NCBI GenBank assembly: GCA_024693365.1
Contig: JAILLF010000044.1
Coordinates: 38,463 to 102,462, forward strand
DNA from: Acetatifactor sp.
GTDB lineage: Bacteria > Bacillota > Clostridia > Lachnospirales > Lachnospiraceae
Direction of reading: 5' to 3'
DNA: 64,000 nucleotides
Positions 41,558-49,561 of the stretch are shown one piece after another. A program made the position numbers and the translations under genes. The notes under the pieces were generated by a model, which saw nothing but the letters and a program-made list of their open reading frames with translations, did no database searches and was not told the DNA's origin. How positions within the stretch are numbered: position 1 is the stretch's first letter; each line of letters begins with the position of its first letter.

Positions 41558-43666
41558 ATGAAAAAGAGATTCATTACTTTGATGTTGCTGTTATCGATGG
41601 TCATGGCAGGATGTGCCGGGAAGGACGGGGACGCTACGGGTGCCACGGAGGTTCCGGGTCAGTCCAAAGAGGTGGACGTTCAGGAGACTTCGGAAGGGAA
41701 TTTAGCTTCGGATGAGAGTTCAGCGGCAGGGGAAGCGATTGCGGTAACGTGGAATGGCTGCGAGGTGGCGAAGCAGGTATACGAGGCAAAGCTGCCGACT
41801 GCGAAGGAGAAAGCGGATATCTACGTGGAGCCAATCGCGGGGCTGCCTGATGATTTTATCAGGGGCATGGACGTCTCCACGGTAATCGCGGAGGAAGAAA
41901 GCGGCGTTAAGTACCGAGACGAGAACGGTAACGTGCGGGACCTGTTTGAGATTCTTGCAGATGCCGGCGTGAATTATATCAGGGTCAGAGTGTGGAATCA
42001 TCCCTATGATGCCGACGGCAATGGATATGGCGGCGGAAACTGTGACATGGAAAAGGCGGCAGAGATCGGTCGCAGGGCGGCAGAGCATGGAATGAAGCTC
42101 TTGGTGGATTTCCATTACAGTGATTTCTGGGCGGATCCAAACAAGCAATATGCGCCGAAGGCTTGGGCCAGAAAGCGCATAGGCGATAAGGAGACCGCGA
42201 TCGCGAAGTTTACGGAGGAAGCTCTGTATGACATTCTGAATGCCGGTGCGGACGTGAGGATGGTCCAGATTGGCAACGAGATCAATAAGGGCGTCTGCGG
42301 AGCTTATGAAGAGGCTGACGTCATGCTGCTTTTATCATCCGCTTCCGAGGCCGTGAGGAGGGTTTCTTCGGTGACCGGCAGGGAAATGCAGGTGGCAGTA
42401 CATTACACTGCGGTAGATGACTCCGCGATGACCCTGAAAAGGGCAGAGATCCTGCAAACCTATGGCGTGGATTATGATATTTTTGGCATATCCTATTACA
42501 GCTACTGGCATGGCAGCTTTGAGAACATGCGCAACGTGCTGCGGGAGATCAGCTCCAAGTACGGAAAGAAGACTTGCATCATGGAGACTGCATATCCCTT
42601 TACCTCGGATGACGGTGACGCGAACGGAAACAGCGTGGGCAGCGGCGGCGTAGAAGGATATCCCGACAGCGTGCAGGCACAGGCGAAAAACTTCCGGGAC
42701 GTAGCTTCCTATGCCAACGAGGCAGGAGCACTCGGGGTATTCTACTGGGAAGGTGCCTGGGTGCCGGTAGGCTCGGAGCGTGAGAGCAACGAAAGGATTT
42801 GGGAGAAATACGGATCGGGCTGGGCTTCCAGCTATTCCGTTGATTATGATCCCCAGGATGCCGGTCAGTATTACGGCGGCTGCGCCTGGGACAATCAGGC
42901 CATGTTTGATTTCTCGGCGAAGGCCCTGCCTTCCCTGAACGTATTCAAGTGGCTGAAATACGGCACCGATGCGCCGCTTCAAGTGATGGAATTCAAGGAA
43001 GTGTATATCGAAAGCGGGATCGGCGTGCCTCTGGACATGCCAAAGACCGTTGACGTGTATTACAATGATCCTTCCGTCACGGATGGGATGGAGGTCACCT
43101 GGGATGCTGATTCGCTTGCGGCCGTGGACGTAAATGCCGCGGATACCTATGAGGTTAAGGGCCGGGCAGCAGACGGCAGCAGCATTACCGCCACCGTCAA
43201 GGTAATGAACGTCAACTACGTGAAAAATCCAGGCTTTGACGATGCGGACGTGAGCATGTGGACGGTGACCGATAACGGCGCCGGAAATACGACCGACGTG
43301 CAGAAAAAGGCAGCGGACGCCCTGTCCGGGGATAACGCGTTCCACTTCTATTCCACTTCCGCGATTGATTTCACCGTGGAGCAGGAGATCACGATTGTAG
43401 CGGGCGGAGAATATGCGGCAGTCGCAAACATTCAGGGCGGCGACGTGGGCAGATCTGCAGAGATTTACCTGTACGTGACCTGCGGTGACAAAACATACAA
43501 ATCCGATCCCGCAAAGCTCAGCGGCTGGAAGCAGTGGCAGAAGCTGAAGATCGACAGCGTGCCAGTCAAGGCCGGTGACGTTGTCAAGGTGGGCATGGCC
43601 GTAAAAGCTGCGGCAAAGGGCTGGGGAACCATCGATGATCTGGAGTTTTACGCCGTGGCGCAGTAG
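41558..43666 (+). CDS. secreted GH53 endo-beta-1,4-galactanase lipoprotein
   Basis: A 702-aa surface enzyme cutting beta-1,4-galactan outside the cell. ATG 41558 has GAGG 11-14 nt upstream. The signal peptide ends with lipobox VMAGC, then a Ser/Glu/Ala-rich spacer. The GH53 barrel (about 100-460) has FIRGMDVSTVIAEEE, LLVDFHYSDFWADPNKQ, the acid/base Glu in QIGNEINKG and the nucleophile Glu in IMETAYPF. A bacterial Ig-like domain (about 475-545, with VTWDADSLAAVDVNAADTYEV) follows. The C-terminal beta-sandwich (about 550-700) starts VKNPGFDDADVSMWTV and ends GWGTIDDLEFYAVAQ, as in CBM61-type galactan-binding modules. It complements the intracellular paralogue and the importer. Confidence 0.93.
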   Translation: MKKRFITLMLLLSMVMAGCAGKDGDATGATEVPGQSKEVDVQETSEGNLASDESSAAGEAIAVTWNGCEVAKQVYEAKLPTAKEKADIYVEPIAGLPDDFIRGMDVSTVIAEEESGVKYRDENGNVRDLFEILADAGVNYIRVRVWNHPYDADGNGYGGGNCDMEKAAEIGRRAAEHGMKLLVDFHYSDFWADPNKQYAPKAWARKRIGDKETAIAKFTEEALYDILNAGADVRMVQIGNEINKGVCGAYEEADVMLLLSSASEAVRRVSSVTGREMQVAVHYTAVDDSAMTLKRAEILQTYGVDYDIFGISYYSYWHGSFENMRNVLREISSKYGKKTCIMETAYPFTSDDGDANGNSVGSGGVEGYPDSVQAQAKNFRDVASYANEAGALGVFYWEGAWVPVGSERESNERIWEKYGSGWASSYSVDYDPQDAGQYYGGCAWDNQAMFDFSAKALPSLNVFKWLKYGTDAPLQVMEFKEVYIESGIGVPLDMPKTVDVYYNDPSVTDGMEVTWDADSLAAVDVNAADTYEVKGRAADGSSITATVKVMNVNYVKNPGFDDADVSMWTVTDNGAGNTTDVQKKAADALSGDNAFHFYSTSAIDFTVEQEITIVAGGEYAAVANIQGGDVGRSAEIYLYVTCGDKTYKSDPAKLSGWKQWQKLKIDSVPVKAGDVVKVGMAVKAAAKGWGTIDDLEFYAVAQ

Positions 43667-43705
43667 GGATCGCGCGTTAGCTTAAAAGCATAAAGGAAAA
43701 GAGGA

Positions 43706-43750
43706 AAAACTGTCTTCAGGATCCGGACGGATGCTGGAGACAGTTTTTTT
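43706..43750 (+). terminator. rho-independent terminator of the galactan locus
   Basis: AAAACTGTCTTCAG pairs with CTGGAGACAGTTTT (one mismatch region) and is followed by a run of Ts. Confidence 0.85.
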
Positions 43751-43759
43751 GCGCATATC

Positions 43760-43788
43760 TTGACAATGTAAAGATGTGCGGTTATAAT
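43760..43788 (+). promoter_or_regulatory. consensus sigma-A promoter of the hydrolase-TetR operon
   Basis: TTGACA (43760-43765), 17-nt spacer, TATAAT (43783-43788): a perfect match to both hexamers. A half-site ACAATGTAAAG overlaps the -35 from 43763. Confidence 0.85.
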
Positions 43789-43790
43789 AA

Positions 43791-43805
43791 CTTTACAATG
43801 TAAAG
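43791..43805 (+). promoter_or_regulatory. palindromic operator, probable TetR site
   Basis: CTTTACAATGTAAAG is a 15-bp palindrome with one central base. It starts 3 bp after the -10, so it covers the start point. The right half is repeated over the -35. The TetR gene of this operon is the obvious candidate binder. Confidence 0.75.
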
Positions 43806-43822
43806 ATTGAGAGGTAAGATGA

Positions 43823-44914
43823 TTGAAGAAGATGACAAAAGTGATCCTGATCGTTTGCGCATGCATGATAGCGGCCTTGGCACTGCTTTTTGTGGTCTGG
43901 GTGATCATGAGTCCCGGGACGATCCGGCAATATACGGAAGAAAAGAGCCTGTCCGAGAAATTTGTAATGGACGTAAACGGTGCTCCGAACGGATTCTTCA
44001 TCAACGGCAAAAACACGGACAACCCAGTGCTTCTGTTTGTGTCGAGCGGGCCTGGAACGGATGATTACATGCTCACGGACAAGTATGTTGACATGAATCT
44101 GGAGGAAGATTTTACCGTTGTGTACTGGGATTACCGCAACATGGGCATCGCTTATGACAAGTCTTATGACGTAACGCAGATCACGCTGGAAAACATTATG
44201 AAGGACGTGCAAACGGTCACGGAGTATCTGAAGGAAAGGTTTTCAAAGGAAAAAATCTATCTCATGGGATTCTCGGGAGGAACGACGATCGCGTTGAGAG
44301 CGGCCGCAGAGCACCCAGAGAACTATATTGCGCTGATCGACATGGCGCAGAGCGTGACCAATTCCTTTGAACGCGACACTTACATGTACAATTTCATGAA
44401 GAAGGTTTTCACGGTGCGGAGCGACAAGGCATCCCTGAAAAAGCTGGAGGCGTCAGTCAAACAGCTGGGAGACGGAAACGTAAAGTGCGACAGCTGGATC
44501 GATTACGTTGACCTGCTTCACCATGCAGGAGGCGGAACGATATTGAATCAAACGGAATTTGAGGGGATCGTTCTTCCCATATTGTTTTGCAAATGCTATA
44601 CTGTAAAGGAAAAGCTGAATTACGTGCCTGCGATGAAAAAATATCGCACGACGCCTTTTTATCAGGAGGTTTTGGGGAGGGAATTCGATTTCCGAAGTGA
44701 TATTCCGGAGCTCCGGATCCCAGCCTATTTTATCAGCGGCGAAACGGATTATAACTGCCCTTGGGAGCTGGTCCAAGACTATTGTGATAAGCTAAAGGCG
44801 CCGGACAAAGCATTTTATCTCGTTCCGGATTCGGCGCACAGCCCTCTCTGGGAAAACCCGGAGGTTACCTGCGCCATTATGAGGGAAATAAAGGAGAAGA
44901 CAACGGATGAGTGA
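43823..44914 (+). CDS. membrane-anchored alpha/beta hydrolase
   Basis: A 363-aa hydrolase. TTG 43823 is preferred (GAGG 9-12 nt upstream); ATG 43832 is the alternative. An N-terminal span (about 5-30) would anchor it, with the domain outside. Fold motifs: LLFVSSGPGTDDY (an HGGPG-like oxyanion region in which the usual HG is replaced by SS), VVYWDYRNMGIAYD, nucleophile elbow LMGFSGGT (Ser about 151), acid SGETDYNCP, and His in DSAHSPLW. This layout resembles proline-iminopeptidase-type hydrolases. It overlaps the TetR gene by 8 nt, and the operator at its promoter implies induction by a substrate or toxic compound. Confidence 0.85.
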   Translation: MKKMTKVILIVCACMIAALALLFVVWVIMSPGTIRQYTEEKSLSEKFVMDVNGAPNGFFINGKNTDNPVLLFVSSGPGTDDYMLTDKYVDMNLEEDFTVVYWDYRNMGIAYDKSYDVTQITLENIMKDVQTVTEYLKERFSKEKIYLMGFSGGTTIALRAAAEHPENYIALIDMAQSVTNSFERDTYMYNFMKKVFTVRSDKASLKKLEASVKQLGDGNVKCDSWIDYVDLLHHAGGGTILNQTEFEGIVLPILFCKCYTVKEKLNYVPAMKKYRTTPFYQEVLGREFDFRSDIPELRIPAYFISGETDYNCPWELVQDYCDKLKAPDKAFYLVPDSAHSPLWENPEVTCAIMREIKEKTTDE

Positions 44915-45488
44915 CGGTTATCATCATGGGAATTTGAGACAGGCCCTGATTGATGCAGGGATCAAGATCATTAACGAGAGCGGGGAGGATGGGCTTTCCC
45001 TCCGGAAGGTTGCGGCTGCCTGCGGGGTTTCCCACGCGGCTCCCTACGCACATTTTAAGGACAAGGAGGAACTGGTCGAGGCGATCAAGGCGAGCGTGAA
45101 CGAACAGTTTATGGAGGAGCTGGAGCAGGCAGCTGCCGGGGCGAAGAATGCCGAGGGAGCTCTCATAAACATGGGAAGAAGTTATGTCACCTTCTTTGTC
45201 CGCAATCCGGATTACTTCCGGTTTCTGTTTGGCAGCCAGAATATTATTGCTCACCCGCGGCCGGACAAGCGCTTCAAGGAGGATTATCCTCCGTTTACGC
45301 TATTAAAAGATACCTACCAGAAATATCTGAAAGAAAAAAAGCTCAAAAAGAAGAAAGAAGAACAAGAGCTCGACGTCATCCGTCTGTGGTCATCCGCGCA
45401 CGGCTTAGCCGCCATCGCATGCATGCCAGGCGTGGAAACCTCTTTTGACTGGGAGGAGAAGAAAATCTGGGCCGTCCTTCTTAGATGA
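44907..45488 (+). CDS. TetR/AcrR family regulator
   Basis: A 193-aa repressor. The HTH is at about 8-55 (NLRQALIDAGIKIINESGED, LRKVAAACGVSHAAPYAHF), and the helical C-terminus is of the WHG-type. The lysine/glutamate-rich loop KEKKLKKKKEEQE near residue 150 is odd but in frame. The start ATG overlaps the hydrolase stop, so it is translationally coupled and likely autoregulated through the palindrome at 43791. Confidence 0.92.
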   Translation: MSDGYHHGNLRQALIDAGIKIINESGEDGLSLRKVAAACGVSHAAPYAHFKDKEELVEAIKASVNEQFMEELEQAAAGAKNAEGALINMGRSYVTFFVRNPDYFRFLFGSQNIIAHPRPDKRFKEDYPPFTLLKDTYQKYLKEKKLKKKKEEQELDVIRLWSSAHGLAAIACMPGVETSFDWEEKKIWAVLLR

Positions 45489-45944
45489 GGCTGAGGAAAC
45501 TGGTTTAGCAGAAATGACAAAATAATTTGGATAAGAAAACATGAGCGTTTTGACAAAGGGAAGAAGAAAAATTGACGTTGCCGCTGCATGCGCCGCCCGC
45601 CTACGTGATAAGCAAGGGTTCCGTTTTCCAGGGAAAGAAAACGAGTGGAACATGGGAGCGATATGCCTTGCCGTTCGCAGTCCCTGACGCGATCGTGCCC
45701 AGCTTCGTGGCCGACGTCATTAAGTGGTCATCCGCAGACAACGACGCCGTGGCGGTAGCGTGGGATGGAAAGCAATATCCCGTGTGACGCGGAGCAACGC
45801 CCGCAAACAAAGAAGATGGGAATGGGTCATGAAAAACGGGCCCCCGGTATGCCCGCAATCAAGGAATCGAGGAAATGAGTCATATGCTGGAAAAAGTGAT
45901 GCTAAAAGGCCAATGAAGAGAGTAGGTTAAGGAGGGTAAGCGAT
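45489..45944. other. gene-free stretch after the TetR gene
   Basis: 456 bp with no convincing gene. A 71-codon frame (45572-45787) and others have no ribosome binding site and no recognisable family. The sequence contains degenerate repeats of GGGAATG- and ACGGGC-like words. It may be decayed coding DNA. The last 15 bp carry AAGGAGGG, the site for the VOC gene. Confidence 0.5.
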
Positions 45945-46376
45945 ATGAGTTGCAAGGGTATTGGGCACGTGGCGTTTAACGTAAGGGACATGGAAAAGAC
46001 GATCGCCTTTTATGAGGAGACGCTGGGCTTTAAGAAGGCCTTTGAGATTCAAAGGCCGGAGAACGGAGAGCCTTGGATTGTTTACGTTTACGGGGGCGGC
46101 GGTCAGTTCATAGAGCTGTTCTACGGCGGCGTAAATGAAATTCCTTATAAGGACGAAAACATAGGATTTTTCCATATTTGCGTGGCAGTGGATGACATTC
46201 ACGCAGCGTGGAAAAAGGTGGTTGAAACGGGTGCACCGATGGATGACGCACCCAAGCAGGGAGCCGATTTTAACTGGCAGTGCTGGACGCACGATCCTGA
46301 CGGCAACAAGATCGAACTGATGCAGATCAGCGAGGACAGTCCCCAGATGAAATTTATCCGCAGCATGGACTTTTAA
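45945..46376 (+). CDS. VOC family protein (glyoxalase-like)
   Basis: A 143-aa metalloprotein of the vicinal oxygen chelate fold. ATG 45945 follows AAGGAGGG. Two beta-alpha-beta halves are seen: GIGHVAFNVRDMEKTIAFYE with FIELFYGG, and FFHICVAVDDIHAAW with WTHDPDGNKIELMQI. Candidate metal ligands are His in GHVAF, Glu in FIELFY, His in FFHICV and Glu in IELMQ, the glyoxalase I pattern. It could be lactoylglutathione-lyase-like, a dioxygenase relative or an antibiotic-binding protein. It stands alone. Confidence 0.88.
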   Translation: MSCKGIGHVAFNVRDMEKTIAFYEETLGFKKAFEIQRPENGEPWIVYVYGGGGQFIELFYGGVNEIPYKDENIGFFHICVAVDDIHAAWKKVVETGAPMDDAPKQGADFNWQCWTHDPDGNKIELMQISEDSPQMKFIRSMDF

Positions 46377-46505
46377 GATTTAGTTAAATCATCTTTATGA
46401 ATTCCTTACGATTTCGTAAACGATTTCCTTAAAATCTTTCTTTATCATGAGATTTGTAAACAAGATAACCCGCGAGGGAAAAGCAAATCTCAGGAGGATA
46501 AAAAT

Positions 46506-46682
46506 ATGAAGAAGGTTTTGGATATCGTAACGCTCGTTTTGGCTCTGGCAGGTACTGCACTGTTGATTTATTCCATGTTTCAGCCCATTAAGCTTTGGAT
46601 CCCGCTGGCACTCATCAACGTGGGATTTTGGATTTCGATCATTCGCATGTTCGCCAGGAACAAGAAGGAAGCAGGGAAATAA
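46506..46682 (+). CDS. 58-aa small membrane protein
   Basis: ATG 46506 with AGGAGG 8-13 nt upstream opens a 58-codon frame. It has two hydrophobic segments (VLDIVTLVLALAGTALLIYS and WIPLALINVGFWISIIRMF) and a basic tail ARNKKEAGK. A terminator hairpin follows at 46742. No family recognised; the strong translation signal and clean two-helix layout make it a likely real gene. Confidence 0.7.
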   Translation: MKKVLDIVTLVLALAGTALLIYSMFQPIKLWIPLALINVGFWISIIRMFARNKKEAGK

Positions 46683-46741
46683 TTTAACACGATGATTCGT
46701 GTTTGGAAATGTGGAATTGTAATTGCATGTCAAGTGAAGAA

Positions 46742-46774
46742 AAGGCATTCGTCTAGGGGCGGATGTCTTTTTTG
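46742..46774 (+). terminator. terminator after the 58-aa membrane protein
   Basis: AAGGCATTCG pairs with CGGATGTCTT (two G-T pairs) around an 8-nt loop and is followed by Ts. Confidence 0.7.
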
Positions 46775-46913
46775 GGGGAATAGCTTTTGTGCTTATGGTT
46801 GGTGTAGGATTCTGGAAACTTTAATTTAGAAAAAACAAATGGGGATGTTGACAATTAGAAATAGCAGAAGCACAATAAAAGTATCAAATGATACCATCGG
46901 AGGATGTGAGTAG

Positions 46914-47353
46914 TTGACAGAAGAAATAAAAGCTCGCATAGAAACGGAATTAGAGATTAAGGCGTATTACAGAATCTAAAATACGCCTTAAATAAAGGCG
47001 CAAAAATAGATTTTCAAGTCGAAAGACGCGTGGATGCAGTTAGAGAAGAGCGGTATACGAATCGATATACGGTAAATAAACTTTTTCCGGACGAAAATCC
47101 TGTGGATGCGTTGAAACGAGAATTGCTCGCACTTAAGGTTGAAGATTATATGCAGACGGTTAAAGATTATCGTTTTCCGAATAGGAGCGAAATGCGTGAG
47201 TTCGGCAAAGTCTATAATGGTAATGAGGACGTATATATAAAAATTCGAGTTGAATTATTGGGCCATTATGGCAATGCTACAACATTTGTGATGTCGTTTC
47301 ATTTTGCGGAAAAAGCATTCACGCCAGATATGTTTCCGTATCGGAAGAATTAG
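46914..47353 (+). pseudogene. small hypothetical gene with a 1-nt frameshift
   Basis: A frame opens at TTG 46914 (GGAGG at 46900-46904), reads MTEEIKARIETELEIKAYYRI and stops near 46979. In the next frame, open from that point, reading resumes as NLKYALNKGAKIDFQVERRV and continues to 47353 (RVELLGHYGNATTFVMSFHF near the end). Adding one base at about 46974 would join them into a 146-aa protein. The downstream frame has no start codon with a site until GTG 47030, which cuts the gene. Family unrecognised. It lies just before an IS110 element, where gene decay is common. A sequencing error is the alternative. Confidence 0.65.
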
Positions 47354-47467
47354 GGAGCTTCCTGTATAATTTAAAAGTGGATGTTGAGAATTGAAAATAC
47401 CTCAGTGTAAAATAAGACTACTGACTGGCAAGGTTGGTAAATCTTATTAAACAGAGAGGTATCTAAA

Positions 47468-48760
47468 ATGAATTCTAACACACAAAACAAAAAAATTGAA
47501 GCAATTACTGAAAAAACACTTGTAATCGGTATCGACGTCGGAAGCGAAACGCACTACGCAAGAGCTTTTGATCACAGGGGAATCGAGTATTCGAAGAAAC
47601 CATTTAAGTTTAGCAATGACGAGGCCGGGTTTGCATCGTTCAAGGCGTGGATACTGGAAATCAAGGAAGCACGTGAGAAGGACAAGGTTGTCCCCGGAAT
47701 GGAACCCACGGGCCACTATTGGTTTAATCTCGGGAAGTTCCTTCAGGACAACGACATGAAGCCCGTACTGGTGAATCCGCATCACGTAAAGAAATCAAAA
47801 GAACTCGACGACAACAGCCAGACGAAGAATGACCGTAAGGATCCCAAAGTCATCGCAGGTCTTGTGAGAGAGGGACGATACATGATCCCCTACCTGCCTG
47901 ACGGTGTTTACGCAGACTTAAGAACCGCGTCAAACATGAGATTTCAGATACAGTCGGAACTTACGAGAACGCTGAATCGGATCAGTCGTTGGTTCAACAT
48001 ATATTTTCCTGAATACAAGACGGTCTATGGAAATCTGGACGCAGTCAGCGGAATGCTGGTGCTGAAGACCGCTCCGTTACCGGAAGACGTCCTGGCGTTG
48101 GGCGTTGACGGCATTAACAAGATCTGGCGGGATGCAAAAATCAGAGCTGTTGGGAAAAAGAGGGCACAGACCCTGGTAAGCGCAGCTGAGCACAGCGTCG
48201 GAAGCAAGGAAGGAGCGATTTCGGCACGCATGGAAATCAACATGCTGATCGAGGACTATGAGTCCAGAAGCGCCCGCCTTCAGGAGGTAATGGCTCTCAT
48301 TGAAGAGCTAGTGAAAAAGATCCCGATGGCTGAGAAGCTGTTGGCGATCAAGGGCGTGGGAATCAAGACGGTGTCAGGGTTCCTTGCCGAGGTTGGGGAC
48401 GTCAGCCGATTTAAGAGTCCCAAGGAACTGCAGAAGCTTGCGGGATTGGCACTGGTGGAGAACAGCTCCGGAAAGCACAAGGGCGAGACAACAATAAGCA
48501 GACGAGGCCGAAAGAGACTCAGGTATCTGTTATTCGAGGTTGCGATGTCTTTGGTGTCTAAGAACCGGGAATTCGCAGAACTGCATCAGTACTATACGAC
48601 CAGAAAGCAGAATCCGCTCAAGAAGATGCAGTCACTGATGGCAGTGGCAGCCAAGCTGATCAGGGTATTCTACGCAATGCTCACAAAAGGCGTGGACTAT
48701 GATCCAAAGAAGATGTCCGATGACATCAGGCGCCCGATGGTTGGTTCGCAGGCTGCATAG
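47468..48760 (+). CDS. IS110 family transposase (DEDD recombinase)
   Basis: A 430-aa recombinase. ATG 47468 follows GAGAGG. The N-terminal RuvC-like DEDD domain has VIGIDVGSETHYARAFD, PGMEPTGHYWF and KNDRKDPKVIAGLVREG (acidic residues Asp, Glu, Asp). A coiled-coil middle (about 240-290) follows. The C-terminal Transposase_20 domain (about 295-400) contains AIKGVGIKTVSGFLAEVGD and ENSSGKHKGETTISRRGRKR, cut here to SGKHKGETTISRRGRKR, with the catalytic Ser region. It is full length and uninterrupted, so the element may be active. Confidence 0.95.
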   Translation: MNSNTQNKKIEAITEKTLVIGIDVGSETHYARAFDHRGIEYSKKPFKFSNDEAGFASFKAWILEIKEAREKDKVVPGMEPTGHYWFNLGKFLQDNDMKPVLVNPHHVKKSKELDDNSQTKNDRKDPKVIAGLVREGRYMIPYLPDGVYADLRTASNMRFQIQSELTRTLNRISRWFNIYFPEYKTVYGNLDAVSGMLVLKTAPLPEDVLALGVDGINKIWRDAKIRAVGKKRAQTLVSAAEHSVGSKEGAISARMEINMLIEDYESRSARLQEVMALIEELVKKIPMAEKLLAIKGVGIKTVSGFLAEVGDVSRFKSPKELQKLAGLALVENSSGKHKGETTISRRGRKRLRYLLFEVAMSLVSKNREFAELHQYYTTRKQNPLKKMQSLMAVAAKLIRVFYAMLTKGVDYDPKKMSDDIRRPMVGSQAA

Positions 48761-49100
48761 CAACAATGGAATAAGGCTGTTTTAGGACAGCTGCTGAACA
48801 AGACTGAATGTAACAGGCAACGTCCACTGGAAACAGTGCTGTAACAGGAAGCAAGTCAGTAATCAAAAGACAAAGAATGAGCCAGTAGTCGGCAGGAATT
48901 TTTACCAAGGGGCATGACCCCGCTAGGGAGCATAGCTGACACCCTGGTTATGGATAGGCAGGACGAAGGAAGTTAGGACCCCGGAGACGGGATGATCCTG
49001 GTGGACATAGGAGGTTCGCTGCCATAGAGGGAAGGGTATACAACAAGGCCATGTAGAGCGAAAACAATGACATTCTATTTCGTATACCCATTAACTGCTA
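48761..49100 (+). ncRNA. candidate bridge RNA region of the IS110 element
   Basis: 340 bp without a reading frame, G/A-rich and with many short complementary words. One is GGGTATAC (49034-49041) facing GTATACCC (49082-49089); another is CACTG/CAGTG near 48830. IS110-family elements of the IS1111 subgroup carry their target/donor guide RNA downstream of the transposase. No exact RNA ends can be set here. Confidence 0.45.
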
Positions 49101-49218
49101 TTTCGGTACCGGATACCCAGAAATATCCATGATCGTGACTCATTCGCTGAGATATGGAAGGCTTAAAAACCTTGATTTTTCAATAAAAAACACTTGATTA
49201 TATGAGGAGGTAAACGAC

Positions 49219-49533
49219 ATGAAAATAGAGCCTAAGCGCAATTTGAGAAAACCCGCGTATGCCATTGGCATGGCAGTGCTTACGACGACCCTTCTGACCG
49301 GTTGCCCTGGAGTCAGCGTGGAAGGAATGATTTCTACGCTTCCGCCGGGTGAAGAGGTTTCACAGCCCACGAGTGAGTTCGTGTTAGACGGCGACGTACA
49401 GATGATTCCCACGGAGCCTGAAAGCATTGAACCCAGCGAAAGCGGGCAGGATACCACGGAAGAAACCACGGAAGAAACCACGGAAGAAACCATGGAATTA
49501 TTTATTTTGGACGGTGAGACGGCGCCGGACTAG
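49219..49533 (+). CDS. small repeat-bearing lipoprotein
   Basis: A 104-aa protein. ATG 49219 has GAGGAGG. The signal peptide (YAIGMAVLTTTLLTGC) has a lipobox ending LLTGC, so it is surface-anchored. The rest is short and acidic, with two related words, EFVLDGDV and LFILDGET, and a 12-bp tandem repeat giving TTEETTEETTEET (49453-49491). No family recognised. Gene position just after the IS suggests it is a flanking chromosomal gene. Confidence 0.65.
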   Translation: MKIEPKRNLRKPAYAIGMAVLTTTLLTGCPGVSVEGMISTLPPGEEVSQPTSEFVLDGDVQMIPTEPESIEPSESGQDTTEETTEETTEETMELFILDGETAPD

Positions 49534-49561
49534 AAATCCTCTTAAAAATGACAAAAGTGAA

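Larger units (their letters stand above)
47379..49130 (+). mobile_element. IS110-family insertion sequence (ends not resolved)
   Basis: The element consists of the transposase gene with about 110 bp of non-coding DNA before and about 350 bp after it. IS110 elements lack terminal inverted repeats and target duplications, so the limits given are rough. A related 21-nt sequence (18 matches) occurs at 46843-46863 and 47379-47399 and may mark the left end and a relic. The long 3' non-coding part is the typical place for the guide (bridge) RNA in the IS1111-type subgroup. Confidence 0.7.

Noticed and set aside
42335-43345. 336-codon antisense frame over the secreted GH53 gene
   Set aside because: Mirror of a high-G+C coding frame; composition is not protein-like and there is no ribosome site.
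45572-45787. 71-codon frame after the TetR gene
   Set aside because: No ribosome site, no family resemblance, weak coding character.
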